Positions 18,083 to 26,551 are shown, numbered from the stretch's first letter. The stretch is DNA of 64,000 bases from Saccharospirillum sp965652395 (GCA_965652395.1 CBFGUW010000002.1:62001-126000), one strand, 5' to 3'. A program made the numbers and translations. The notes: generated from the letters alone by a model not told the origin.

Positions 18083-19320
18083 TACCTTAATGCTCTCAGC
18101 GATTGCGCCAATTGGGCAGTGGCCATTTCCGGCGTGACCCGGTCGTCGATAAAGAAACGATGCACGATTTCGAACACGGCATCTTCGGATTCGGGCGACG
18201 TTGCCATGGAATGAGCCATACTCGGGGCCAGACGGTTCTCGTTACCCGCTTGAACGAATACATGGTGAGAGGCGCGAGAACAATCATCAAAGGCGACCAT
18301 CGGGATGTCGCTGCGGGCCGGTATGGTTCCTTTGGCCTGGCTGAACGCCAGTTGCACTTCAGGCATCAGAAGAGCATCGATAAAAGGCGTAATGGATTCC
18401 GGTGTGGGGTTATCCTGATACACAACAAAGGTATCGATGCTGTACAAGTGCTGCTCGGTGGTCCCCGGGACCGGCAGGCACAGATAGTCATCACCCGCTT
18501 GCATTCCCCAGGCGGTGAACTCGCCCTTTACCCAGTCACCCATGATCTGAACGGCGGCTTCGCCTTCGGCCACCATTCGGCTCGCTTCCTGCCACTCCCG
18601 TCCACCGATGTCCGCATCCATCAACCCTTTCAGTTCACGCAGCAAACGAAAGCTTTCAATCACTCTAGGGTCATTCAGTACCGTTTCGTCATGCTCAACA
18701 AAATATCTCTGATAAAAAACCGGCCCGGCAACGCTCAATAATACCGTCTCGAACAGGGTGGCGTTTTGCCAGGGCTGGTTCCCATGGGCCAGCGGCACAA
18801 TACCCGCATCTCTCAGAGCTGGGGCGAGATCGATAAACTGACTCCAGGTGGTCGGTAACGGTAACTTGAGCTGCTCGAACACCTGGGGGTTCAGCCACAT
18901 CCAATTGATGCGGTGAACACTGAGTGGAATGGCAACCCGATCATTGTCGACCCGTATCAAATCGTTGATCACAGGGTGGAAAAGCGCCCGATTATTCAAT
19001 TGCGGATGTGAGAGCGGCGCTAAAAAGCCCAGGTTGGCCCAATGACGAATGTTAGGGCCGATAATCTGTGCGGCACCCGGCGGAGTACCCGCTATCACCC
19101 TGGCTTTCAATACCGCCATGGCGGAATCCCCTCCGCCGCCGCGCACCGGATAATCGACCCAGGCAACACCCCGCGCCGCCAGATTGTTCTTCAATATCCG
19201 GAGTGCCGCCTCTTCACCGGCGGATGTCCACCAGTGCAGTACTTCCAGAGACTGCTCGGCATGGAGTGGCCGCAAAACCAGTTGCAGCACCAGTAATAAC
19301 GTTACAGCTATCGGCTTCAT
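18082..19320 (-). CDS. Family 1 extracellular solute-binding protein coupled to the two-component system
   Basis: Periplasmic binding protein of about 412 residues with a clear signal peptide (MKPIAVTLLLVLQLVLRPLHA) and the CUT1-type start LEVLHWWTSAGEEAALRIL. MVAEGEAAVQIMGDWVKGEF is the conserved central block. Start 19320 chosen for the signal peptide; ATG 19338 is possible. It has no permease of its own and shares overlapping codons with the response regulator, so a sensory role, presenting sugar to the kinase's periplasmic domain, is as likely as transport. The 310 bases between it and the divergent gene should contain both promoters; I saw no clear operator. Confidence 0.85.
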   Translation of the reverse strand: MKPIAVTLLLVLQLVLRPLHAEQSLEVLHWWTSAGEEAALRILKNNLAARGVAWVDYPVRGGGGDSAMAVLKARVIAGTPPGAAQIIGPNIRHWANLGFLAPLSHPQLNNRALFHPVINDLIRVDNDRVAIPLSVHRINWMWLNPQVFEQLKLPLPTTWSQFIDLAPALRDAGIVPLAHGNQPWQNATLFETVLLSVAGPVFYQRYFVEHDETVLNDPRVIESFRLLRELKGLMDADIGGREWQEASRMVAEGEAAVQIMGDWVKGEFTAWGMQAGDDYLCLPVPGTTEQHLYSIDTFVVYQDNPTPESITPFIDALLMPEVQLAFSQAKGTIPARSDIPMVAFDDCSRASHHVFVQAGNENRLAPSMAHSMATSPESEDAVFEIVHRFFIDDRVTPEMATAQLAQSLRALR

Positions 19321-19632
19321 CGTTGTTGTTATCGTCACCGTCCAACACCCATCCTACTCCACAACCACCCTTCAAAGTATGTCTTAATCTTACCAGTACC
19401 TTTCAATAAAGCCGTACGGCCTTTCATACAAGACAAAGATAGGTAGCACTGAATATAACCAATCATAACCACCAGCCCGCTCTCCGCGCCCGGCACCCGA
19501 ACCTTCGGCATCTTTCCGACTTTGGAACACCGTATTAACAGTCAGATGAGCGACCGGATTATCGTGAACCTGCCATTCAATACCCCTTCGCGTGAAGCGA
19601 AGTTTATCTATAACAACAAGAGGTACATTGTC

Positions 19633-20886
19633 ATGCCTTCTATCAAGCTGGGGCTGGCGCTGGTCACATTGGCTGGAGCCGTCAGTCTGAATAGTGCTGC
19701 CCAAACACTCACCATCGAAAGCTGGCGGGTGGATGATAAAGACCTGTGGGAAGATGTATTGATTCCCGCGTTCAACAAACACAACCCCGACATTCAGGTT
19801 CGCTTTAACCCGACCTCCCCTACTGAGTACGACTCTTCCATCAACGCTCGCATGCAGGCGGGAACCGCTGGCGACCTGATCACCTGCCGCCCCTTCGATG
19901 TGTCACTCAACCTGTACAAACAGGGAAATCTGATCCCGCTCAACGGCCTTTGGGGGCTGGACCATTATCAGGATTTCGCGAAACGCGCCTGGAGTACGGA
20001 CGACGGACAAACCACCTTCTGCATGCCCATGGCTTCGGTCATTCATGGGTTCTTTTACAACAAGGAGATATTCGAAGAACTGAATCTGAAGGTGCCGGAA
20101 ACCCGCGAAGAATTCTTTAACGTTCTCGAAACCATCCAGCAGGATTCCAATTACACACCGATCGCCTTAGGCACCAACGACCAATGGGAAGCCAACCAGA
20201 TCGTCTTCACCAACATTGGCGCCAATTACTGGAAAGGCGAAGACGGCCGGATGAAACTTCTGGAGGGAGACACGAAGTTCACCGATCAGCCTTATGTGGA
20301 CACCTGGGCCGAGATGGCTCGCTGGGGTGACTATATGGGACGTGGGTATGAAGCCCAAACCTATGGTGATTCGCAGAACCTGTTTGCTCTGGGCCGCGCG
20401 GCGATCTATCCGACCGGTTCCTGGGATATCTCTTATTTCAATGACCAGGCAGTGGCCGAATTCGGTGCTTTCAAACCGCCGGTGGCGAATAAAGGCGACA
20501 CCTGTTACATCTCGGATCACACCGACATCGGCCTCGGCATCAATGCCGACTCCGACAATCAGGAAGCGGCCAAGGCATTTTTGAACTGGGTGGCCAGCCC
20601 TGAGTTTGCGGATTTATTCACCAACAAAGTCACCGGTTTCTTCTCCCTCTCGAACCACGAGGTGGAAGTGACCGACCCCGTCGCGGCGGAGATGATCAGT
20701 TGGCGGCAGGATTGTGAATCCACCATTCGTCTGAACGCCCAGGTGATGAACCGTGGCACGCCGAATATGGAGCAGGAACTCTGGGTCGTCAGCAGTCAGG
20801 TTTTAAACGGCACTCTGTCTCCTGAAGCGGCAGCCAAGCGCATCCAGGATGGTTTTGCTCAATGGTACGAACCTCAGTCTGAGTAA
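19633..20886 (+). CDS. CUT1-family ABC transporter sugar-binding protein
   Basis: Periplasmic component of a carbohydrate importer, about 417 residues. ATG 19633 has an AAGAGG site nine bases ahead and begins a signal peptide (MPSIKLGLALVTLAGAVSLN, cleavage near AAQ). The mature part opens TLTIESWRVDDKDLWEDVLI and has the LFALGRAAIYPTGSWDI block of the family. The exact sugar cannot be read from sequence; a mono- or oligosaccharide of the glucose/maltodextrin type is plausible from context. First gene of a three-gene operon that lacks an ATPase. Confidence 0.88.
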   Translation: MPSIKLGLALVTLAGAVSLNSAAQTLTIESWRVDDKDLWEDVLIPAFNKHNPDIQVRFNPTSPTEYDSSINARMQAGTAGDLITCRPFDVSLNLYKQGNLIPLNGLWGLDHYQDFAKRAWSTDDGQTTFCMPMASVIHGFFYNKEIFEELNLKVPETREEFFNVLETIQQDSNYTPIALGTNDQWEANQIVFTNIGANYWKGEDGRMKLLEGDTKFTDQPYVDTWAEMARWGDYMGRGYEAQTYGDSQNLFALGRAAIYPTGSWDISYFNDQAVAEFGAFKPPVANKGDTCYISDHTDIGLGINADSDNQEAAKAFLNWVASPEFADLFTNKVTGFFSLSNHEVEVTDPVAAEMISWRQDCESTIRLNAQVMNRGTPNMEQELWVVSSQVLNGTLSPEAAAKRIQDGFAQWYEPQSE

Positions 20887-20931
20887 TCGGGCTGTTGAGC
20901 CTACTGCTGAACCTGCACCTAGGCTCTTTTC

Positions 20932-20956
20932 AGGGGCTCATCGAGCCCCTCTTTTT
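20932..20956 (+). terminator. Intra-operon terminator/attenuator after the binding-protein gene
   Basis: AGGGGCTC/GAGCCCCT with a 3-base loop is followed by CTTTTTC. It lies between the binding-protein gene and the first permease gene. Such partial terminators commonly keep binding protein levels well above permease levels. Confidence 0.8.
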
Positions 20957-21019
20957 CACTGTTTCGAGAAGCGCTCAGCGCCCATCGCACCAATAAGAAA
21001 AGAACCGATCGAGGCTATA

Positions 21020-21934
21020 ATGAGACGTACCTTCCCCTGGCACATCGTCGTATTCCTGGCACCTGCCGTGCTGATTTACGGAATATTCAGTGCCTATCCT
21101 CTATTCGATACATTGCGCCTGAGCTTCTTCGCCGATACCGCCACCGGCGAACGATCATTCGCGGGCCTTGCAAACTTCGCCACCTTGCTGGGCGATGATC
21201 TTTGGTCCGACGCTTTCTGGAATGCGATGTGGAACAACACCAAATTCTTTCTGATTCATCTGCTGGTGCAGAATCCGATCGGTCTCGCCATTGCGGCACT
21301 TATCAGTTTAAAAGGCCTGAAAGGCGCGCGGACCTACCGCACACTCATTTTTCTGCCGACGCTTTTGTCCGTGGTGATTATCGGTTTTATCTGGCAGTTG
21401 ATCCTGAGCCCCCTGTGGGGTGTCTCCGAAGGATTCCTTGAGTTCTTTGGCCTGGGGTTTCTATTCGATGCCTGGCTGGGTAAAGAAAATACCGCACTCA
21501 TAACACTGGCGTTGATTTCGGTCTGGCAGTTTATCGGCATACCCATGATGTTGATTTATGCCGCCATGCTGTCGATACCCGATGATTTGATCGAAGCGGC
21601 GCACGTCGATGGTGCCTCACCCTGGAAAATTTTCTGGAAAATCCGCCTGCCGTTGATCTTTCCGACATTGGGGCTGGTCACCATTCTCACCTTCGTCGGC
21701 AATTTCAACGCCTTCGAATTGATCTACGCCGTAAAAGGCGCCCTGGCGGGACCCAATTTTTCCACCGACATATTGGGTACCTTTTTCTATCGCACTTTCT
21801 TTGGTTATCAATCGCAGCTCGGTAGCGCCACCATGGGCGCAACCGTAGCCACCATGATGTTTCTGGTCATCCTGTTCGGTGTCATGGCGTATTTCTATTT
21901 GATTCAGCGCCGCCTGACGCGCTACCAGCTTTAA
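21020..21934 (+). CDS. CUT1-family ABC sugar permease, first subunit
   Basis: MalF-type permease of about 304 residues with six predicted helices. The EAA loop (LIEAAHVDGASPWKIFWKIR), which docks the ATPase, is intact. ATG 21020 is chosen over a frame opening at 20849 because the earlier codons overlap the terminator and the preceding gene, and GAGG precedes 21020. Helices include a first one at about 8-28. It pairs with the next gene to form the membrane channel. Confidence 0.9.
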   Translation: MRRTFPWHIVVFLAPAVLIYGIFSAYPLFDTLRLSFFADTATGERSFAGLANFATLLGDDLWSDAFWNAMWNNTKFFLIHLLVQNPIGLAIAALISLKGLKGARTYRTLIFLPTLLSVVIIGFIWQLILSPLWGVSEGFLEFFGLGFLFDAWLGKENTALITLALISVWQFIGIPMMLIYAAMLSIPDDLIEAAHVDGASPWKIFWKIRLPLIFPTLGLVTILTFVGNFNAFELIYAVKGALAGPNFSTDILGTFFYRTFFGYQSQLGSATMGATVATMMFLVILFGVMAYFYLIQRRLTRYQL

Positions 21935-21946
21935 GAGGTTAGGACG

Positions 21947-22789
21947 ATGAGCCCAAGCAATATTCAACAACGCAGCCGTACCGCACTGGTTCATGTCGCG
22001 CTGGCGGGGTATACCCTGATCGCCCTGTTTCCGATTGTGCTGGTAATTATCAATTCCTTTAAATCGCGCCGAGCTATTTTCAACGACCCGCTGTCATTGC
22101 CCACACCCAGTAATTTCAGTGTAACGGGCTACGCCAAGGTGCTGGAGGAATCGAATTTTCTGCTGTTTTTCACCAACAGCCTGATCGTCACTCTTATTCC
22201 ACTGATCCTGGTTTTGTTGTTTGGCGCCATGGCGGCCTGGGCGTTGAGTGAATATAAATTTCGAGGCAACCGACTCCTGGCGCTGTTCTTGGCCATGGGC
22301 ATTATGGTGCCCATCCGGTTGGGTACCGTGAGTATTCTGGAAATCATGGTGGGGCTGGATCTGGTCAATACGAGGCTGGCATTGATTCTGGTTTATACGG
22401 CTCAAGGCCTGCCGCTCGCTATTTTTATCCTGACGGAATTCGTCAACCAGGTTCCGGTCGAGCTAAAGGAAGCGGCACGGTGCGACGGCATCAGCGAATA
22501 CCGGCTGTTTTTTCAGATTATTCTACCGTTGATTCGCCCCGCTGTAGCGACGGTCGCGGTATTCACCATGGTGCCGATGTGGAACGACCTTTGGTTTCCG
22601 TTGATCCTCGCGCCTGGAGAATCGACCCAGACCATTCAGTTAGGAGTGCAGCAGTTCATCGGTCAGTACGTGACGGATTGGAACTCCGTGCTCAGCGCCC
22701 TGACCCTGGCGGTGCTCCCCGTGCTGGTGCTGTACGTCTTCTTTTCACAACAACTGATTCGGGGTTTGACCTCAGGAGCGGTCAAGTAA
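21947..22789 (+). CDS. CUT1-family ABC sugar permease, second subunit
   Basis: MalG-type permease of 280 residues, six helices, with the EAA loop at ELKEAARCDGISEYRLFFQI and the family ending SQQLIRGLTSGAVK. It begins 12 bases after the first permease. No ATP-binding subunit follows: the next gene (malE) is convergent. A shared MalK/MsiK-like ATPase encoded elsewhere must serve this system if it is functional. Confidence 0.92.
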   Translation: MSPSNIQQRSRTALVHVALAGYTLIALFPIVLVIINSFKSRRAIFNDPLSLPTPSNFSVTGYAKVLEESNFLLFFTNSLIVTLIPLILVLLFGAMAAWALSEYKFRGNRLLALFLAMGIMVPIRLGTVSILEIMVGLDLVNTRLALILVYTAQGLPLAIFILTEFVNQVPVELKEAARCDGISEYRLFFQIILPLIRPAVATVAVFTMVPMWNDLWFPLILAPGESTQTIQLGVQQFIGQYVTDWNSVLSALTLAVLPVLVLYVFFSQQLIRGLTSGAVK

Positions 22790-22795
22790 TTCGGC

Positions 22796-22815
22796 GGCCG
22801 GTTTTTTGGCCGGCC
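22796..22815. terminator. Hairpin between convergent permease and malE genes
   Basis: GGCCGG (22796-22801) and CCGGCC (22810-22815) can pair with an eight-base loop that includes six T. It lies between two convergent genes and may end transcription, but the T run is in the loop, so this is only a possible terminator. Confidence 0.4.
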
Positions 22816-22828
22816 ACCGTTCGGCACC

Positions 22829-24079
22829 TCAATTCGCCAGATAATGCTTCCGGGACCACATTTTCATGTCATCCAACCGGCGCAGACGCTCACCTATTTT
22901 TTCCAGCGTGGCCTGCACCGGTAACTCCCCGACCGCCATCTCTTGCAGATGAGCTTCCCAACTGCTCCAAAAACGGCGCATTTCAGGAATATCCGGCATG
23001 GTTTCGCCGGTGGCCGCCATGGCAAAGGTATGGGCGATACGCGGGTTGGCATCCAACTCCGCCATCAGTTGCTTGTTAGCGGCTGCACCCAGGGGGCGGT
23101 CGTCATTCATGGTCTTCACACCTTCGTAAATCACGACGTATTCTTCGAGAAACTGCTTGGCGATGGCCGTATTCGGGCTGTATCCATTGATCGCTGCGGA
23201 TAAAAAGCCGACGAAAGGGCGACCGTGCCCGGCCGTATCGGAAATGGCGGGAAAGCGCGCCAGTTCATAGTCGATACCGGCGGAGCTGATCTGGTTCCAC
23301 GCCCAGGGGCCATTGATGATCATGGCAGTATCACCCGCCAGGAAACTTTCCATCATCAGGCTGTAGTTGTCTTCCGGCTCGAGCACCCCGGTTTCCATCA
23401 AACGATGCAGCATCGCCATCCCCTGAATGGCGCCTCGGTTATCCACCCCGACATCCGTCAATTGATACACCTGGTCAACCTTGCGGAACGAATAACCACC
23501 AGCGGAGGTCACCAGAGGCCAGGTAAAATAGGGGGTGGTGTAATCCCACACGATGGCTCGTTTGCCCTGTTCGCGCAGCTTACGGTCAAGGGCAATCACC
23601 TCGTCCCAGGTGGCGGGTGGGGTGCTTACCAACGCTGGATTGTAGATAAGCGATATGGCTTCCATAGCCACGGGATAGCCGTAGATATTGTCGCCAACGG
23701 TCACCGCATTCCAGGCGAAATCGTGTATGGCATCACGCACTTCGGCCGAGGGCTCCACCGGTTCCAGATAACCTTCGTTTATCCAACTGCCAAAGCGGTC
23801 GTGCGCCCAAAAAATGATATCGGGCCCTTCCGATGTAGCCGCGAATTTGGTGAAACGGGCGGCGGGGTCGTCCTCCCCTTCCCAGTCGTCCTGCGTTTGG
23901 ATAATGACGGGAATACCCGTGGCCTTAGTGAACCGGTCCCCAACGGCTTGGAGCCCTTCGTAGCTTTTATCGTTGTTGATCCAGACTTCAAGGGCTTCCT
24001 GTTCAAACCCGTAGGTGGGAAATATAGTGGTCGTCAAACAGAAAGTGAGTGCGGTGAGCAGAGTGTGGATACGCAACAT
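22829..24079 (-). CDS. malE: Maltose/maltodextrin-binding periplasmic protein
   Basis: Clear MalE homologue of about 416 residues. After a signal peptide (MLRIHTLLTALTFCLTTTIF), the mature protein follows the E. coli MalE pattern closely: LEVWINNDKSYEGLQAVGDR, GPDIIFWAHDRFG, AMEAISLIYN, INGPWAWNQI and GFLSAAIN, with sugar-stacking aromatics retained. ATG 24079 has GGAG six bases ahead. malF, malG and malK are not adjacent, so this is an orphan binding protein, probably MalT-controlled and possibly feeding the convergent CUT1 permeases. That pairing is my inference. Confidence 0.93.
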   Translation of the reverse strand: MLRIHTLLTALTFCLTTTIFPTYGFEQEALEVWINNDKSYEGLQAVGDRFTKATGIPVIIQTQDDWEGEDDPAARFTKFAATSEGPDIIFWAHDRFGSWINEGYLEPVEPSAEVRDAIHDFAWNAVTVGDNIYGYPVAMEAISLIYNPALVSTPPATWDEVIALDRKLREQGKRAIVWDYTTPYFTWPLVTSAGGYSFRKVDQVYQLTDVGVDNRGAIQGMAMLHRLMETGVLEPEDNYSLMMESFLAGDTAMIINGPWAWNQISSAGIDYELARFPAISDTAGHGRPFVGFLSAAINGYSPNTAIAKQFLEEYVVIYEGVKTMNDDRPLGAAANKQLMAELDANPRIAHTFAMAATGETMPDIPEMRRFWSSWEAHLQEMAVGELPVQATLEKIGERLRRLDDMKMWSRKHYLAN

Positions 24080-24428
24080 AATCATCTCCAAGGGCCCGAT
24101 CAACCTCGCTACCGAACCCGTGATCTTTGTTATTCTTATCTTCCATGCCGCCTCGAATGTGATCGAGTCGACAAATTGGAAGTGAGCGGCCTGCTATTAT
24201 CCACAGTCGCCTCGCCACCATTCAGTTGAATTAGGGGTTGAACCCACCCGGTAGACCCGGGTGGAGAAAGGGTTGGATCACCCCATCTAGCATGACAAGG
24301 ACAGCCATATGCACATAACACCCATGGACGGCGCCGCCTTTCCCCGCTGGTCTGTCACCTCTTACTCAAACACTCATGCCCACGTGCCTCTAGGCCTTTT
24401 ACAGCCTCTGCCTGCACATGCCAAGTTC
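24080..24428. other. Spacer upstream of malE
   Basis: About 350 bases without a supported gene. It holds an 8-bp hairpin CCACCCGG/CCGGGTGG (24244-24264) and two GGGTGGAG/GGGTTGGA motifs (24259, 24270) that only loosely resemble MalT boxes and point away from malE. The malE promoter must lie here but was not recognised with confidence. Confidence 0.4.
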
Positions 24429-24482
24429 TTACATGTAATACTTTCAATAAATTACATGTAATGATTGACAGCTTACATGTGA
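24429..24482. promoter_or_regulatory. Three phased TTACATGTAA operator sites
   Basis: TTACATGTAA at 24429-24438 and 24452-24461 (the latter inside the perfect palindrome ATTACATGTAAT) and TTACATGTGA at 24473-24482. Centres are 23 and 21 bases apart, about two helical turns, so a protein could bind all three on one DNA face. They overlap the predicted promoter of the membrane-stress operon and are not seen elsewhere in the window. The binding protein is unknown; the first gene's N-terminal domain is a candidate. Confidence 0.75.
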
Positions 24483-24493
24483 GAGATTAACTT
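24465..24493 (+). promoter_or_regulatory. Predicted sigma-70 promoter of the pspA/flotillin operon
   Basis: TTGACA at 24465-24470, a 17-base spacer, and TAACTT at 24488-24493. The -35 lies between operator sites 2 and 3, and site 3 fills the spacer, so a bound repressor would block polymerase. Transcription would start at or next to ATG 24500, giving a leaderless or nearly leaderless message for the long form of the first gene. Confidence 0.5.
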
Positions 24494-24499
24494 GACGGC

Positions 24500-25141
24500 A
24501 TGAACACACGAAAAACATCCGCGGACTATCAACGGGAATACCGTAAACGGTTGCGCGCTCAGGGCCTGGTCAAGAAAGAAGTCTGGATTCACCCGGAGCA
24601 CGCAAGGCTGCTCAGCCGCTTGGAAAAGCAGCTGCGCCAGCCGGGTTACGTCAAGGCTGACGCAGCCCCCGCTTTGAACCATCAATCGGAGGTGAGCATG
24701 AGTAATACCCGAGTCTGGACCACCCACACCCTCTTCGAAGCCCTCAAAGAGGTCGAACCCTTTGCAAACGGCCAAGCCAGCCTGGAAATGGTGGAAGGCG
24801 CAGAGGCCAGCATCCACCTGACTATGCACGAATATGGCGACCTGCCTGTCTTCGTAACGGTTGCAGGCGAACAGATTATTGTGGATTGCCTGTTGTGGCC
24901 CGAATCCGATGTACGTGATCGAGCCTCCTTCAATGAAGAAGTGTTGACCACCCACAAACTCTTTCCGCTATCCACCATCAGCCTGGACTCTCTGCCGGAT
25001 GGCGAGCGCTACTACACCATGTTCGGTGCGCTGAGCGCGTATTCGGTTCTGCCCAATATCGTCTTCGAAATCGAAGTGTTGGCAGACAACGTAATCAAAG
25101 CCACCGAAGCCTATGAACGCTTCCTCACCGTGGCCGCTTGA
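24500..25141 (+). CDS. DUF2170 (YjfI-like) protein with N-terminal basic domain
   Basis: Long form of 213 residues. Residues about 67-213 are the DUF2170 domain, matching the length of E. coli YjfI, a protein encoded next to the PspA-like YjfJ. Residues 1-50 form an extra basic segment (YQREYRKRLRAQGLVKKEVW followed by IHPEHARLLSRLEKQLR) that looks like a beta strand plus two helices, as in ribbon-helix-helix DNA-binding proteins. A strong GGAGGT at 24688 precedes an in-frame ATG at 24698, so a short DUF2170-only form is probably made too. First gene of the six-gene operon. The function of DUF2170 is not established; autoregulation through the N-terminal domain is my inference. Confidence 0.8.
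   Translation: MNTRKTSADYQREYRKRLRAQGLVKKEVWIHPEHARLLSRLEKQLRQPGYVKADAAPALNHQSEVSMSNTRVWTTHTLFEALKEVEPFANGQASLEMVEGAEASIHLTMHEYGDLPVFVTVAGEQIIVDCLLWPESDVRDRASFNEEVLTTHKLFPLSTISLDSLPDGERYYTMFGALSAYSVLPNIVFEIEVLADNVIKATEAYERFLTVAA
24688..24700 (+). promoter_or_regulatory. Internal ribosome site and in-frame start in the DUF2170 gene
   Basis: GGAGGT (24688-24693) lies five bases before ATG 24698, in frame with the long form. It is a much better initiation signal than that of ATG 24500 and would produce a 147-residue DUF2170-only protein of YjfI size. Confidence 0.65.
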
Positions 25142-25156
25142 AGCCGGAGACTGAAA

Positions 25157-25849
25157 ATGACTATCTGGAGCAAACTGGTAACCGCACTTAGGGGCAATGT
25201 AAACGAACTGGGCGAGGCGGTGGTCGACAGTCAGGCCATGGTGATACTCGACCAGGAAATTCGCGATGCGGACAACGAACTGCGGCAGGCCAAATCGTCT
25301 CTGGCCGAAATTATGGCCAAGCACAAAGTGGCTCGCGACCATATCGAAACGCTGAACAGGAAAGCGGCCGAATACGAAGGTTATGCCTTAAAGGCACTGG
25401 AAAAAAATGAAGAGACTCTGGCAGCGGAAGTCGCCGAGAAAATCGCCCAATTGGAAAACGAGACCCGGAACCAGCAGGTTGTTGTGGATAATTACGCCAC
25501 CAGCGTGGCGGATTTGCGGAAAGCGGTGCAGCAGGCCGAAGGCAACCTGAAGCGATTGCGGCAGCAGGCCGATACGGTCAGAGCGACGGAGTCCGTCCAA
25601 AAAGCCCAGGCCGCCGTGGCCAGCCGCCACAGCGGCAGCAACGCCAAGCTGCGAACCGCCATGGATTCACTGGAACGCATCAAACAGAAGCAGGCGGAAC
25701 GCGGGGCGCGCATGGAGGCGGCTCAAGAACTTGAACGGGAAACCCATGGCGACGAGCTGGCCACCAAGCTGAAAGCCGCCGGTATTACAGGGGAAAACCA
25801 CAACGCCGCTGCTGTGCTTGAGCGATTGAAGAAACAACAACAAAAATAA
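25157..25849 (+). CDS. PspA/IM30 (YjfJ-like) membrane-remodelling protein
   Basis: Member of the PspA/Vipp1/ESCRT-III superfamily, 230 residues, almost entirely coiled coil. The N-terminal MTIWSKLVTALRGNVNELGE has the short amphipathic helix used to sense membranes, and the helical hairpin ALEKNEETLAAEVAEKIAQL follows. It resembles YjfJ more than canonical PspA: no pspF, pspB or pspC is near. Family members form rods or rings that stabilise or reshape stressed inner membrane. It starts 15 bases after the DUF2170 gene, as yjfJ follows yjfI in E. coli. Confidence 0.88.
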   Translation: MTIWSKLVTALRGNVNELGEAVVDSQAMVILDQEIRDADNELRQAKSSLAEIMAKHKVARDHIETLNRKAAEYEGYALKALEKNEETLAAEVAEKIAQLENETRNQQVVVDNYATSVADLRKAVQQAEGNLKRLRQQADTVRATESVQKAQAAVASRHSGSNAKLRTAMDSLERIKQKQAERGARMEAAQELERETHGDELATKLKAAGITGENHNAAAVLERLKKQQQK

Positions 25850-25860
25850 CCTGGATTACC

Positions 25861-25890
25861 AGACAAGGCGGCGCACTCGTCACCTTGTCT
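25861..25890 (+). other. Intercistronic hairpin between pspA-like and yqiJ-like genes
   Basis: AGACAAGG (25861-25868) pairs perfectly with CCTTGTCT (25883-25890) over a 14-base loop, in the largest gap of the operon (63 bases). There is no T run, so it is more likely an RNA-processing or stability element than a terminator. Confidence 0.5.
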
Positions 25891-25912
25891 CATTACCTTA
25901 AGGGATCATTCC

Positions 25913-26551
25913 ATGGAAGTATTCATATCCCTCATTACCGCCTACCCGGTGGTACTTTACACTTTCGGGCTGGTGCTGGTTGTCCTCTACTGGCTTGTTG
26001 CCAGCATGGGGCTGCTTGATATAGACGCGCTGGACCTGCCGGACCCCGAATCCGATATGGATCTGGATGTCGGAGCCGAAGGTTTGGCCGGATTGCTGTT
26101 GAAGGTCGGCTTGAACGGCGTGCCGTTAACCATCGTTCTCAGCCTACTGATTCTACTCAGCTGGATATTCAGCTATTTCGCCAGCTTACTGCTTATGCCC
26201 ATCGTACCGGGAGCCATCCTTTGGTTTTTCGCAGGGACGGCGATCCTGATCGGCGCGTGGGTGGTGGCCGTTCCCATCACGGCGATCCTGATCAAACCGC
26301 TTAAACCTCTTTTTGCAAAAACCAAGGGCCATTCACGGACATCCGTACTCGGCCAAGTGGCCATCATCCGAACCTCAAGGGTGGACGAAACCTTTGGCGA
26401 GGCGGACTTCAACGACGGCGGCGCGGGCTTGGTGCTGAAAGTGAGGGCGGAAACGCCAAACGAGTTCAAACGAGGTGATCGGGCTGTCCTGCTCGAGTAC
26501 CTGGAAACCGACAACGCTTACCGCGTTATCCCCGAAAGGGACTTTTATTAA
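25913..26551 (+). CDS. YqiJ-like membrane protein with OB-fold tail (NfeD-type partner of flotillin)
   Basis: A 212-residue inner-membrane protein. Helices at about 10-38, 68-95 and 98-125 are followed by a soluble C-terminal domain (about 140-212: TSVLGQVAIIRTSRVDETFG and GDRAVLLEYLETDNAYRVIP) of OB-fold type. This is the layout of YqiJ, whose gene precedes yqiK in E. coli; NfeD-type proteins are regular partners of flotillins. It lies 23 bases before the flotillin gene here, so it is probably its membrane partner. Confidence 0.85.
   Translation: MEVFISLITAYPVVLYTFGLVLVVLYWLVASMGLLDIDALDLPDPESDMDLDVGAEGLAGLLLKVGLNGVPLTIVLSLLILLSWIFSYFASLLLMPIVPGAILWFFAGTAILIGAWVVAVPITAILIKPLKPLFAKTKGHSRTSVLGQVAIIRTSRVDETFGEADFNDGGAGLVLKVRAETPNEFKRGDRAVLLEYLETDNAYRVIPERDFY

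Noticed and set aside
24259..24277. Possible MalT boxes upstream of malE
   Set aside because: GGGTGGAG and GGGTTGGA match the consensus only partly and point away from malE, about 180 bases from its start.
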